A stretch of DNA of 64,000 nucleotides from Allomyces macrogynus ATCC 38327 (GCA_000151295.1 GG745328.1:1239585-1303584); one strand, 5' to 3'; shown: positions 35,926-46,448, numbered from the stretch's first letter. The notes: generated by a model from the sequence alone, not told the origin. A program made the numbers and translations.

Positions 35926-37536
35926 CTACACCTTCTTTGCTCGCGCGATCTCGTCGCGCTTCGACGACAACCCGCGGCCCAACTTGCCGCGCTCCTTTTT
36001 CCAATTAAACCGGCGCAACAAGACCGCCTGGCTCGCGTCGTCCACATCGAGCAACACCACACGACGCACGTCCATGCGGCGGCGGCGAGAACTCCCTCCA
36101 TAGGCGGTGCTCGGATCGACCACGTCGTCGAAAATCTGCATCTGGTGCAGAATCACGTGCTGCAACGCCGGGCACTGTCCGAGTCCGACGGCCGCGAGCG
36201 CACCGGCCTCGACGGTCCCGTTGACGAGGGTCAAACATGCAATCTGTGGCGCGCGAGTCGGTAAATGGGACAGGTGCCCACGGACAATGGCCGAGTCGCG
36301 GATCGTCAGGTGCATGAGCGACGGTAACGTTGCGGTGAGGAGGGCGTTGAGCGACATGGTGCAGCTCACGTCGGCGTACGCGACATGCGGGAGCGTGCCG
36401 TGCGATGATCGCAGCAGCGCCGGCCGGTCGAGCAAAGTGTTGGGAGCCCACTTGATCTCGGCCAAGTGCAGCGTCGTAAGCGCCGGGAACGCGCTCAGGA
36501 GGCGGACGAGGGAAGTGAACGCATTGAGTGTCGGGAGCGCGTGCTCGTGCACGGTCAGGCACCGCACCGACGCGGGCACTAATGCGGGCAGTGCCCATGC
36601 GGGCAGCGGTGCCGGTGCGTGCAGCAGTGCGCCGTGGTTGGTTCGTGGTGGTGGTGGTACTGGCGCGGGAGCATGCTCCGCGATAAACGGGTCGCTTCCC
36701 ACGATCTTGACCGTATCCAGCGCATCCGGCCAGGTCACGGTCCCCGCCGTCGTCCACGCGCTTGGGAGCTCGACGCGCCGAATTCCAGCACCGAAAACTA
36801 GTCCACGCGTCGCGATCCAGTCAGGCACAGGTACGTCCGCCGCAACATGTACCGTTTTCAGGGTAGTGAGCTGCAGTAGCGCGCGAAAGACGCGTGCCGC
36901 AATCTTTGCGCCGCGCGCGACCGACAAGTACGTGAGCCTTGGCACGACCATCTGGCGCGGGACCATGACCTCGGCTCCGACATGCAACTGCGTGAGCGTG
37001 GGCCAGGCGCCGTACAGCGTGCAGGGTACGGCCAGGTGCAGGTGCTGCACGGAGCGCGACGCAAGTTGCAGCGCGTGCGCGACCGTGTCGGGGGCCAGAA
37101 CGCGGCCCAGCTCGTCGTCGAGGCGCAGGGTCGTGATACGGAGCGGGACCGGGAACGGGTCCCACTCGCGCAGCAACTGCACGAGCCACTGCTGGTCGGG
37201 GTCCGTGTCGGTTGGGGTGTCGGGTAGGATGTGGATCGCGAGCCGGTGCAGGTGCGGCAGGGTGGTGCGCGGCGCGCGGAGCAAGCTTGTGGGCTCGGTC
37301 AGGGTCGCAGCGAGGGCGCGCGCGCCGATAAAGTCGCGGTGCACGAAGGTGTAGTCAAGAACCGTGTCATGGATCCGGCGACAGGTTCGAAGAAGCGCGC
37401 GGACGACCGCGGTGCTGGGTACGTGCACGACGCGTGATCCTTCGGTCGCGGTGGTGATGGTGGGCGCCAGGAGATAGTCGAGAATCATGAACAGCATCTC
37501 TTTGGACACGCCCGAGCGCGTGAACTGGTCGACCAA
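35926..37536 (-). CDS. leucine-rich-repeat protein with F-box-like N-terminus
   Basis: Single exon, 536 residues. The N-terminal segment SKEMLFMILDYLL resembles the first helix of an F-box, and LLRTCRRIHDTVLDYTFVHR resembles its second half, but match quality is weak. From ~85 onward there are irregular Leu-rich repeats (PHLHRLAIHILP, LTQLHVGAEV, LTTLHLAEIKW, LMHLTIRDSA, IACLTLVNG, LQHVILHQMQI), typical of the fungal F-box/LRR families used by SCF ubiquitin ligases. The C-terminus is basic (RRFNWKKERGKLGRGLSSKR). Substrate role is inferred from the fold only. Absence of introns is notable but shared with the 17.3 kb gene. Confidence 0.72.
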   Translation of the reverse strand: MVDQFTRSGVSKEMLFMILDYLLAPTITTATEGSRVVHVPSTAVVRALLRTCRRIHDTVLDYTFVHRDFIGARALAATLTEPTSLLRAPRTTLPHLHRLAIHILPDTPTDTDPDQQWLVQLLREWDPFPVPLRITTLRLDDELGRVLAPDTVAHALQLASRSVQHLHLAVPCTLYGAWPTLTQLHVGAEVMVPRQMVVPRLTYLSVARGAKIAARVFRALLQLTTLKTVHVAADVPVPDWIATRGLVFGAGIRRVELPSAWTTAGTVTWPDALDTVKIVGSDPFIAEHAPAPVPPPPRTNHGALLHAPAPLPAWALPALVPASVRCLTVHEHALPTLNAFTSLVRLLSAFPALTTLHLAEIKWAPNTLLDRPALLRSSHGTLPHVAYADVSCTMSLNALLTATLPSLMHLTIRDSAIVRGHLSHLPTRAPQIACLTLVNGTVEAGALAAVGLGQCPALQHVILHQMQIFDDVVDPSTAYGGSSRRRRMDVRRVVLLDVDDASQAVLLRRFNWKKERGKLGRGLSSKRDEIARAKKV

Positions 37537-38053
37537 GATGGCGCGTCAGGATGTGATTGCGGGCTCGGATCTCCTCGAATAATTGGAGCGCACTTGATCA
37601 TGAACAATCTCCACCATGGTGCGTGCCTGAGCGGCCACTGGATCCGGCTTGAACAAGAACCAGTCGATGAATGTCGTGCTGTGGCGGACCAGGGTCGGCA
37701 GCCATCGTCGAGCCGCTTGACGGCCAGGTCCCTTAAGACAGATCGATACTTTGCAACGCCAATGCGCCGAGTTGCTTCAGAAAATAGTTGGATTTGATCG
37801 GTTGGCGAATCGGCGCGCCAACGACCAGTGGATGCCGAAACTGGCACCAAGGGTCGCATTCGGCGGACGCGTTCGGACTCGAACCGCTGACCTCTGCCCG
37901 CCGCGAGCTGTGAAGCAAAGATATTGCGACCAGAAAACCCGGTGCGTCGTCTGGTGCCAGACGGCACCAGACTACCAGTCTGCTTGTCCACGTTGGACTT
38001 TTGTTCAAACATCCAATTCCAATGGTCTGTATATTCAAGGGCCAAAACGCGCG
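37537..38053. other. intergenic with tRNA-like B box and hairpin
   Basis: 517 bp with no supported protein gene. On the minus strand it carries GGTTCGAGTCC (37885-37875), a perfect RNA polymerase III B-box match, inside an 80-nt segment (37852-37931) bounded by a 7-bp inverted repeat GGTCGCA/TGCGACC. A cloverleaf cannot be folded: the distance from T-loop to acceptor is wrong and there is no A box. A perfect 10-bp hairpin follows at 37949-37972. Confidence 0.55.
37949..37972. repeat. perfect inverted repeat, 10-bp stem, 4-nt loop
   Basis: GTCTGGTGCC, loop AGAC, GGCACCAGAC. No T run follows, so it does not look like a terminator. Confidence 0.85.
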
Positions 38054-38969
38054 TCACAAGCGCCCAGCACTGTCGCCCAGGACGCCCTGCATCGCAGCGC
38101 CAGCCGCCAGCTCGGCCTTGACGCGCGCGAGCCCCTGGTCCTTTTCCATGATGCGTCGCCGCAGTTCCTCCATTTGCCGCAACACCTCGATGTTGGCACG
38201 GTCGAGCATTTCGGCCTCAGTTACCTCGGCCCCACGGTCTAGGCCAAACGTATCGTTAGCTCCCCGTTCAACCATCAACAACCGAAAAATTCGCCCAAAC
38301 ACGTACTCCACACGGGACCCGTCATCGGGTACGTCTTGCTGATATTCTGCAAAAACTGGTCGTAAAAGGCTTCGGTCGGCTCATTGAGCACAATCTCGTC
38401 GTACCGCTCCATGACGAGCAAGTCCGGCCGCGACGGATCGTCGATCACGGCCTGGTCCTCGGGCGGGAACAGCCGCAGCATGTGCGTGAGCTTGATGGGC
38501 CGTTCTGGGAAATCGTGCAGGTGCACGGCAATCACAATCTCAAACTCGCCCCACCCGGTCTCGGTCACTTCGAATGGCGGTGCCTCGATGGCTACATGTC
38601 GAGAACGGTGAGCGCCTTCCTCTCCACCAGTTATGGTCGGGCCAGGAGACGTACTGCGCACGGCGTTTGTGAAACTCTCGTGCAGCCGGAACACGACTTT
38701 GCGCACATAGTGCGCAATGTCGGCGCCGTTGGGTCCGCGAACATAGACAGTCCACTGGTGCGTGTGCCCGAGCTGCAGTTCTGGCGCGTCGTCGGGCAAT
38801 TTGCTCGTCTCGTTGCCGTAGACAATGGGCAGCGCTGCTTGGATGCCCTACTCCGACAGCAGGCCGCGCTTGGTGAGCAAACCACTTGTCATGAATTCGC
38901 CGTGGTCATCCCCTTTTTGCAGAACATTGCAGCGAGTTGTTGCCTTACTTTTTTCCTCCTGGTGGCCAT
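38054..38969 (-). CDS. YAF9: YEATS-domain protein (Yaf9/GAS41)
   Basis: Histone acyl-lysine reader of NuA4 and SWR1 chromatin complexes. Exons are 38969-38949, 38847-38655, 38591-38307 and 38238-38054, 227 residues. Exon 1 encodes only MATRRKK. The YEATS domain follows: ALPIVYGNE, HTHQWTVYVRGPNGADIAHY, KVVFRLHESF, PPFEVTETGWGEFEI, LHDFPERPIKLTHMLRLFPP. The C-terminus is a predicted coiled coil (EAEMLDRANIEVLRQMEELR), as in GAS41/Yaf9 and unlike Taf14. Length matches the family (~226). The intron 38592-38654 is 63 nt and in frame; it was recognised because it interrupts a conserved motif (VR joined to TIEAPPFEV). Confidence 0.93.
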
Positions 38970-39138
38970 GGTTGATGTGTTCGTGGTTGCTTTGAGAACA
39001 GCTGCTCAGCTGCACACACCATCGTGCACGTGTGAGTGACTTGGTCAAGCTCACCCTCAAGAAGCCAGGCCGTCAAAAGATGATTTCTGTTGCGAGCACA
39101 ATAAGAGAACACAAGAAAAAGGGAGCGCGAAACGAGCG

Positions 39139-40535
39139 CTACGCGGCGCCCGTCCTCCGGTTCATACGTATCGTCTGGATGCGCTTCCACTGCGTCGCAG
39201 CGGGCCCCGTCGCCTTCCAGACGCGCACGGTCCCGTCGTCGCCGGAACTCGACAGAGCCGTGCCCGTAATGTTCCATTGCGCGCGCCACACCTGCGCGCG
39301 ATGTTCGTCGAGACACGCAACACAGGTGATCAGCGGGCTGCCTGCACCGCTGTCGGCAGGACTGCCCGCGCCGGGTGTGGTCATGGACGTGGGGCCACCA
39401 AGGTTGGCGGCGGCCATGGCCGCGACCAAATTGTTGTGGTGGACGGGCGGCGGTGGGAGAGATGCGGGCGCGTTGCGGTCGACGGCAGGGCTCGGCGGGT
39501 TGTGCACGTATTGCGAGTGGCCCGAGGCGATGCGGAACACGCGCACTTTGCCGTCGCGGCACGCGGTTGCGATCAGCTGGTAGGATCTACAGAGGGGCAC
39601 AAGGTGGACGTGAGTCGAAGTATCGACTTCGATCTGACGTGGTTCGCAGTTTGTACGCACCGGCCCATAGACGGCGCCCACGACACGTCGTTGACGAGAT
39701 CCTGGTGGCCGACGAGACAGTCGCCCGGGAACCACTTGCTCTTGGCCGCGTCCTGATAGTAGATGCGCGGATTGGGTGCGCGACCACCGCCGACCACGAG
39801 CATGGCCGAGGGCGTGAAGAACGGGGTCCCGCCCAATCCACGAAGTGAGTTGGCGCCCGAGTCGGGTCCATTAGACGCAGCCGATGATGGCGGAAACGTG
39901 TCGGCTGCGTGCGCAGGTACGGGGACCGAGTAGAGATGCTTGGCCTTGCACCACGAGACAGAGAGTGGGCCGTCAGCATCGCCGCGCGGATCGGCCACGA
40001 CCTGGATTTCCTCGGTGAGCGTCCAGGTCGCGAGATTGACCACATCCATGGCCTCGTAGATGCGGATCGTGCCGTCGGCCGAGGCCGTGGCAAGACGCAG
40101 ACCGAGGTGCGCGGGCGCAAAGGCCAGGTCGGTCACGGGCGCGCGCGAATCGACGAGTCGCGCGCGCAACACCCAACGGCGACCAGATCTGCGGGGCTCG
40201 TGGTCGAGTTCTTCCCAGATGCGCACGGTGCGGTCAAACGAGCACGATGCGAGAAGCGTGCCGTAATCGGGGTGCGCAAACGTGACGCGCACAATACTGG
40301 CGTCGTGCGCCTTCCACGCGTCTGAGAGCTGCCAGGACGTGCGGTCGTGCTGCAAGCAGTCCCAAACTTTCAGCTTCTGGTCAGACGAGGCCGTGACGAG
40401 CCGTGTGCCGTAAAAATCAAATTGCAGGTCGTGCACCAGGTCCTCGTGTGCCGTCTCGAGCAGCGAAAGACCCGCGAGAGGCGGGGCGGGCGGTTGCGCT
40501 GGTGAGGGACCGCCGCCGGGTGCGTGCGCGGTCAT
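39139..40535 (-). CDS. SEH1: Seh1-like WD40 nucleoporin
   Basis: WD40 protein of the Nup84/Nup107 complex and of the SEA/GATOR2 complex. Exons are 40535-39661 and 39586-39139, 440 residues. Six WD-like repeats: [20 protein letters not shown] with [26 protein letters not shown] with [26 protein letters not shown] with IRIYEA; a fourth around [15 protein letters not shown] joined across the intron to [18 protein letters not shown]; and [20 protein letters not shown] with VRVWKA. The aspartates and the WxxNxxGxxLxSSGDDGxVRxW C-terminus are typical of Seh1. Two low-complexity inserts (Ser/Asn/Pro) lengthen it relative to the ~350-residue yeast protein. Sec13 was considered and is less similar at the C-terminus. 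Confidence 0.85.
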
Positions 40536-40971
40536 GGCGAGCGGATCGGTTCCCTTTGGGCTGTTTAGACGGGTCTTTATGGATTGCAGCGAGTCGTATC
40601 GCCGAGGCGGAGTGGTTATCGTGGAAAATTTGGGACAAATTGAAAATGCTTGCCGGTTGCCTGCTGGCCGTTTCGCGGTTCATGTCGGTTCAAGGTGGTT
40701 TGGTGGGCCAACCCACGTCCACGTCCCACACCGCCTCCCACACCCATGTCGCGCCGTTGCTTTGTCTTGTCGTTAGTTTGCCGCTCACTTCGCTTTCTCT
40801 CTTCGATCTCAAGTTGGGGTCGCCGCCGTCGACGACTGCTCCTTGATCGTGCTCCCCCGCCCATCCGCGCTGCCCTGTTCGCTTCCCACTTGCTACACTC
40901 GCGTCGCCACGCGTCCTTCCGCACCTCGGCCGCGTTTGGCCCCTCTCGCCCCGCCCTCACCCGTTCTCACC
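40536..40971. other. divergent intergenic region
   Basis: 436 bp between the Seh1-like and Gln-rich genes, with no motif-bearing open frame. Confidence 0.5.
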
Positions 40972-42332
40972 ATGGCGTCGCCGCGCAGCCCCGTCATGGA
41001 TCTCTTCCCCAACGACGGCCCCGCCGATGCTGACCTTGAGCTGCCCGCCGTCAGCATCACGCCCGCCGTGCCCGTCGCCTCGGCCGTGCCGGTCACGCCC
41101 GTCGTCGCCCAGCCGACGCTCTCGCCAGTGAACGCCGCCGAGCATCAGTACCAGCAGCAGCAGCAGTGCGCGATGCACTCGGCGGCGCACCAGCACCACC
41201 AGTGCCAGCAGCAGCCGGCCTATCAGCAGCCGATGCCAGCGCACCAGCTCGCGCAGCAGCCGGCTCTTCACCAGCAGCAGGCCTTCCCGCAGCAGCAGCA
41301 CCAGGCCATCCCGCAGCACCAGGCTTACCCGCAGCAACCTCTGTCGTATTACCAGCCGCCGGCGTACCAGTCGCAGTCGCAACGGCAGCAGCAGCAGGTG
41401 CAGCAGACTCGCACGTCGGCACCGGCCGTACCTGATCCCACCTCTTCCGCCGCCTACGACGCTCACGGCGATCTCCGCACCGGCGCACGCTCCGGCCCCG
41501 CCCTCTCGCGCCGCTACGACGACCTCTGGCCCCGCGTGGCTCCCCGCGGCTCCGCCCATGATGGTCCCCCCGCCCGCCGTGCCCGTGAGTCCGTACGTGC
41601 GCTCCTACTCGCTTCCCGTGGCTCTTACAGGCCCACCCGGTGCGGGTGTTCCGCCACCCCCGACCGCGTCGATCGCGCCGAACCCGGCACTGCGTGCGGC
41701 TTCGCCGACGCGTCGCGCTCCGCCCACGCACATGCACTCGATGCCTGCCATGTGGACGCCTGCCGCGCCCGTCAACACGGCGGCCGTGATCAACATTCAG
41801 CCGGGCACTGCGATGCCGCCGCCGCCCACGCAGACCGCGAGCTGGGCACCGCCCAAGCCGGCGCCGGTCGCCAATGCGCTGATGGCCGGGCACTATGTTG
41901 GCCCGATGATGGTACCTCTTTGTGTTCGTTGCGCGCTTTTCTCTGCGTTCTTCTTCCTCTCACAATACTCCACCCACCATATAGGGCAACTCGCCGCGCG
42001 TGTACCAGCAGGGCGACTCGCAGACGACGCTTGTCGACGACATGAGCGGCAGCTGGGTGGCCAAAATGTCCAAGGCCGTCGGCGTACGCAGCCCTTTCAG
42101 ATCTTCTTTGAACGGACGAAGTTCGCACATCTAACGCCCTGGGTCCCGCGCTTAGGGCTCGGTAACGGCGGTCTTCGACAAGGTGTGGTCGGGCGCGCCT
42201 GTCGCCGCGTCGACCATCCACCAGGCGGTTGGCAACGTCAAGAGCACGGCCGCGGCGCACGCGCCCGCCGGGTTTCTGTCGACGACGCGCGGCAAGTCGC
42301 CGAGGCCCGAGGCCGGCGATCGGTTGGTCTAG
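40972..42332 (+). CDS. Gln/Pro-rich protein of unknown function
   Basis: Starts MASPRSPVMDLFPNDGPA at 40972. A poly-Gln/Tyr/His region (41,140-41,420, CAG repeats) is followed by a Pro-rich region (MMVPPPAVPVSPYVRSY; GVPPPPTASIAPN), then exons 41985-42083 (GNSPRVYQQGDSQTTLVDDM) and 42156-42332 (GSVTAVFDKVWSGAPVAAST), ending at TAG 42330-42332. The three 3' exons splice cleanly in phase 0. The Gln-rich and Pro-rich parts are in different frames: the switch falls around 41,430-41,500 and no usable splice pair explains it, so a one-base error or an unseen intron is likely. No domain recognised. Prion-like composition suggests a condensate or regulatory role, inference only. Confidence 0.6.
41150..41415 (+). 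repeat. CAG-rich poly-Gln coding tract
   Basis: Interrupted CAG repeats encode Gln-rich segments (QYQQQQQ, QQQAFPQQQHQ, SQRQQQQVQQ). The tract ends close to the frame discontinuity of this gene. Confidence 0.75.
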
Positions 42333-43469
42333 GTAAGGAAGCGACTGGATGGGGCAGTGCGCTCGTGCTGAGCGCGCTCTGCGGACTGCTGGAGAGGCCG
42401 TGGGCCGGACGGGACTGCCCAATCGTACCGAAAAACAATGCACTGGTGCAATCGTGGTCGGTTGAGGGCGCGTTGGTTGGCCATGGACTGGAAATGATCG
42501 TGGGTGAGTGGAATGATGAACACGATATGGTAAAATATTTCTACTTTGCCGACTTCAGCCACAATGACAGCCCGCGTGCGTGCGCGGGCACCGCGTCGCA
42601 GAGACTGATCAGCGCCTGCAGCTACGCGACGGCCCGCATCATCGCCCGTCCCTCCCTCCTCTCAGCTCGACCGAACCCTTGGACCAACGCAACCAACTGC
42701 AGCTACCCTGTCGCCGGCTCGTCCCGCTGGACCGGCTGCAACGGCACCCTGCAGGAGCGGCACTCCTGACGACCACCCGCACCAAACAAACACTCCAACG
42801 CTCCGCGTCGATCCACCACATTTCTGCAGGTACGTAGTGCTGCGATGCATAGATTGGCCTCGACCAGAGTGCGCTGGTGCCGCCCTCGTGGTCGCAGACT
42901 CGCGTTGGTCGTCCCTTCGATCCTGGATGGACGGGGGAGGTGCACCAACGTGGTCAGATTTGCGTTCACGATGGCGATCAGCCGTGACCGCAGCAGCGCT
43001 GCTTCCAATCTGGACGGATGGCTCCAGCGCTCTGGCAATTATCGCTCAATGCTTCGACGACTGATCACGCTCGCCCCACTCCTTATGATGGTCGCTCTGG
43101 TCGTGGTCGCTGCTGCGGTCGATCCGGCGATGGACTCGTCCTTCAACGCACGCTGGCCCGATCTGCTGCACTGCAGACCCTGTACTTTACGAGTCCAACG
43201 CGAGCGCTGCCGCAGCAAGCTCGGGCAACGACGAGCAGGTGCCCCACGTCAACTTGATCAGGTATTTTTTCTGCACCCGACCAAATTTCATTGACGAACC
43301 TGGACGAGCGGGGCACGGCACCTGCGATCGACCGGGGCGCTGTGCGTGTGTGCATGGAACGTGCAAACGCTGACACTCTGTCTCTGCTGTTCGCGCCCAT
43401 GCTCAGGTCTTTTCCACTGTTGGCACCTGGCCGTCCCCAGACCGCAATTACCAAGCGAGCGCGATCACA
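42333..43469. other. 1.1 kb without a confident gene
   Basis: No single gene can be supported. Two suggestive pieces exist on the plus strand: a hydrophobic leader-like peptide starting MLRRLITLAPLLMMVALVVV near 43,050, and a Cys-containing stretch with PHVNLIRYFFCTRPNFIDEP then HGTCDRPGRCAC at about 43,230-43,350, in another frame. They may be exons of one small secreted protein or an upstream part of the GATA gene. See findings. Confidence 0.4.
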
Positions 43470-44821
43470 ATGGAGCCGTTGTCGTCGTCGGGCCTGACCT
43501 CGCCCACGTCGCCGGTCCCCGGTCGGATGCGGGGCACACCATTCAAGCGCACGCACCGCAAGTCGATCACGGCCGCGCGCATGCCTCGCACTGCTGCTGA
43601 TATGCCGGGCGTCGTCTTCCAGCTCCCCTTTTGGGTGGACGCTGCGGACGCGCCGGCGTCGGCCACGATCACGGCGCGGCCGCGCACCGAGTCTATGCCG
43701 GCAACCCGTGCTCCGGGTACCAGGTCGCCTACGCGGCGCGGTACGGGCGGGCGTACGCGGTGCCAATCGACGTCGGCGCAGGCCGCTGCAGGTCGTACTG
43801 GGAACACGCAACAGCAGCAACGGCCGGTTCTGTCGTCAGCGGCATTGCGGCCGTCTGACCGCGCCGTATCCCCGTTCGAGAACCACCCGGACAACGAGGC
43901 GCTGCATCTTCGCCTGTTGGCGCGGCGCGCAGCGGGCAGTTGCCGGTCCTCGACGGTGCACCTGCTCCCAGCGCACCTGCAGCTTCCCGGCGGTGCTGCG
44001 TCGTCAGCCGAGTTTGACGTCGAGTCCATGGACGACACGGTGCCGGCACCGCTACTTCTGTCCCTGCCGTATCCCGAGCTCGAGCACGAAGCCGAGACTG
44101 TGCCGTCAACCCCGCCGCGCCAGCCTGCAGTGTCGGTCCCGATCTCGCCGCTGCTCACGCCGTCGCGCGGCAACAGCGCACGTGCGCCATCCCCCGTAGC
44201 ATGGGCGCTCGATTCGGTCTGGGACGACAGCAGCACCGAGGACGAGCTCGATCCGGTTCCGGCGATCGACGTGCGCGCACACTGGACCGCCGGGATCCTG
44301 CACCAGTGGGCATTGTCGGCCGCAGCGTTGGCTGCAACTGCCAGCGTCCCTGCTCCCGCTGCCGCGACAAATCCGGGCGCAACGCTGCCGTCGCCCGAAC
44401 CGTCGCCGGTCATGAAGCAGTCGACGTCGACGCGGCGCCGCGGGCCCGGGGCTGTCGCGACGGCTGCTGCGGCGTTGTCAGCGCTCGCGGCTGGAATCGA
44501 TCCAAGTTTGCTCGGGCCGCAAAAGACGTGTGCGAGCTGCCAGGCGACCAAGTCGGCGGGGCATACGTGGCGCACCGGGTGGAACGAGACGATTGTGCTG
44601 TGCAACCAGTGCGGGTTGCGCTACACGTACGTACACTTGTGGTTTCTGTCCTATGGAACGCGCGTCTCTCGTCCAGACTCTGACGACTTGCTCCAATCTT
44701 TGCATGTAGGCGCAACGGCCACGTGCACTGCAAGAGCTGCAACTACATCCCAACCAAGTCGCAGCTCAACCAGCAGGCGGCTGTGCCGCGGTGTACGAGG
44801 TGCCGCGACCCGGTGTGCTAA
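43470..44821 (+). CDS. GATA-type zinc-finger transcription factor
   Basis: Exons 43470-44626 and 44710-44821, 422 residues. The N-terminal 340 residues are Ser/Pro/Ala/Arg-rich without domains. The GATA finger reads CASCQATKSAGHTWRTGWN then ETIVLCNQCGLRYTRNG, i.e. C-x2-C-x20-C-x2-C. The Trp-Arg and CNxCGLR signature are intact, and the intron falls just after the last Cys pair, as in many GATA genes. Immediately downstream a second Cys cluster occurs (HCKSCNYIPTKSQL, then PRCTRCRDPVC at the very C-terminus), which could bind another zinc ion. The loop of 20 differs from the 17 or 18 of classic fungal GATA factors. Start ATG uncertain: the frame is open upstream to about 43,410, which could be a spliced earlier exon. 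Confidence 0.85.
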
Positions 44822-45567
44822 GCTCGCTGGACTGCCGGAAGGTTCACGAGATCCACGCCGATTGTTTGTTTGTGTTGGTTGCTGTTGATGTCTTCACGTA
44901 CCCCACCTGTATCTTGCCCTTTTTCTTCGTCTTTTCGTTCCCGTTCTGGCCTTGTGTTGGCCCTTGTTTTCGTGCAGCCGCCATAGTCCCCGTTTTTGCC
45001 GGCTGTAAGTCTTTCCGCTGGGGAAGGAGCTGTTGTCTCATCACCCGACCCGCGTCTTGTAATTATCTCGTTTTGATGCGTGCTTTTTGTTGATTTGGTT
45101 TCTTGTCATCATGCACTTTCCTTCTCCACCGCCTGGCCTCTTGATTCGTCTGTGTTTCAATGAATCTGGTTTGGGCGTGGCCACCACCCGTTCCTCCATC
45201 CTGATTTGCTCAGTGAGATGCTCTGAAAGAGTGTTCTTCGTAATTTCCATGACCCCACATCCAATGTTGGCCGCAGCATTTGTTTTGATGCGACAATCGC
45301 GAAATGACAAGCTTGTGCACTTCAGGACGCTAAAATATGGGTGGAGAGGGCGCGTCACATGCCAGCCTTGTCGATGCCGTGCTCAAACTGACACGGTTGA
45401 TGCTCCCCGAGATGTGGAGACGAGCTGGGGGATTGGTTGTATGCTATTCACGGCAAAACCTACAGTTTTCGCCATCATCACACAAAGCATCGTTTATGTT
45501 CGGCTTCATTCGCTCATTATTGTTTGCCATGGCGACGACTTCTGCCTCGTACCTGGCGAGCTCGTTA
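44822..45567. other. 3' intergenic region, AT-richer
   Basis: About 745 bp with T-rich segments after the GATA gene. Short open frames on both strands lack motifs. No gene supported. Confidence 0.55.
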
Positions 45568-45927
45568 TCATAAAGCACTTGCAATCAAGCTCTCGTGCGT
45601 CTTGGACGTCCAGAACTCGCGCACAATCATCGACGCGATAGCCTGCTCGAGCGCACCCTGCTGGGCCGGTGACGCTTGCGCAAACTTGCGGCGAGCACCG
45701 TCAAAGAGCGGGATTTCTTGGTCGGTCAGCATTGGACTGACATGGAGCCGCTCATAAAGGCGCGCGTTAATCAGTTCTTGCACAAGCGACTCTTGGGTCC
45801 CGCCGGCCGCGCGGATGGCGTGGCGGCCCGCCTCGATACTCTTCTCTTCCTGTTCACCGTGGGTCGTGGGGTTTTCAGGCGAGCTGTCCGGCTCAGGCAT
45901 AGTATGCGTGTGACTTCTCGTGGTCAA
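45568..45927 (-). CDS. small helical protein, unknown
   Basis: Open frame of 119 residues; the likely start is MPEPDSSPENPTTHGEQEEK at about 45,900 (109 residues). After an acidic N-terminus the sequence looks globular and alpha-helical: QESLVQELINARLYERLHVS, then MLTDQEIPLFDGARRKFAQA and ALEQAIASMIVREFWTSKTH. Balanced composition and Lys/Glu use argue for a real gene. I do not recognise the family. It may be the last exon of a longer gene, because a Lys-rich frame directly upstream (next entry) overlaps its start by a few bases. Confidence 0.5.
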   Translation of the reverse strand: MTTRSHTHTMPEPDSSPENPTTHGEQEEKSIEAGRHAIRAAGGTQESLVQELINARLYERLHVSPMLTDQEIPLFDGARRKFAQASPAQQGALEQAIASMIVREFWTSKTHESLIASAL

Positions 45928-46087
45928 TGACGCTGTTGCAGTCGGGATGGGGGTCGGCGTGCAGGCGGGTTTTGGCCTTCATCTTCTGTTTGGCCTTGGG
46001 GCGCTTGGGGCGCTTGGCGCCCTTCCAGCTTTTCGCATGGGGGTCGAGCAATTTTCGAAGGATGAGGTACGAATTCGGCGTGAAATT
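45893..46087 (-). CDS. short Lys-rich open frame, possible exon
   Basis: Frame reading NFTPNSYLILRKLLDPHAKS, then a basic run rich in Lys/Pro (KGAKRPKRPKAKQ), and ending IDHEKSHAYYA. The Lys-rich composition is atypical for a non-coding frame in this GC-rich DNA. It overlaps the start of the downstream frame, so the two may be exons of one gene joined by an intron I could not place. A mitochondrial ribosomal or nucleolar protein is possible but unsupported. Confidence 0.3.
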   Translation of the reverse strand, partial: NFTPNSYLILRKLLDPHAKSWKGAKRPKRPKAKQKMKAKTRLHADPHPDCNSVIDHEKSHAYYA

Positions 46088-46448
46088 GATTAAAGCAAGG
46101 ACTGCCGGACAGGAGAGCACAAGTGTCACGCGAGTAACGAGTAGCGAACAAGATCAGCGAGATGGAGACATCAAACATGCTTGGGGGTGAGTTGGATGCA
46201 CGTGCGCGCTGCAGCCTTGCTCATGGCATCACCGTGCGGACCGGCTTTACTTCTCCACACACGAGCGAACCCGTCCACCACATCTTCACGCGCCTCTCGA
46301 ACCTGGTGCAGGCCGGATATTCAAACACGACGACGACGAACAGGGCGAGTCAATACTGTACTGGCGGACTGGAACTTGCTGCACCAGTGCTGCAACTTCG
46401 TGACGCGCTCAAAGCCAGCAATCGCAAGCCCGCCCCACGACGACCGAC
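46088..46448. other. divergent intergenic region
   Basis: Between the small minus-strand frames and the CDF transporter. No supported gene. Confidence 0.45.

Noticed and set aside
37852..37931. tRNA gene on the minus strand
   Set aside because: The B box and 7-bp closing stem are present, but 18 nt separate the T-loop from the 3' stem (5 expected), no A box or D arm exists, and no sensible anticodon arm folds.
43631..43858. Alternative frame inside the GATA gene (SGYQVAYAARYGRAYAVPID)
   Set aside because: It looks protein-like but is bounded by stops, lacks splice support, and lies within a continuous 385-codon frame leading into the zinc finger.
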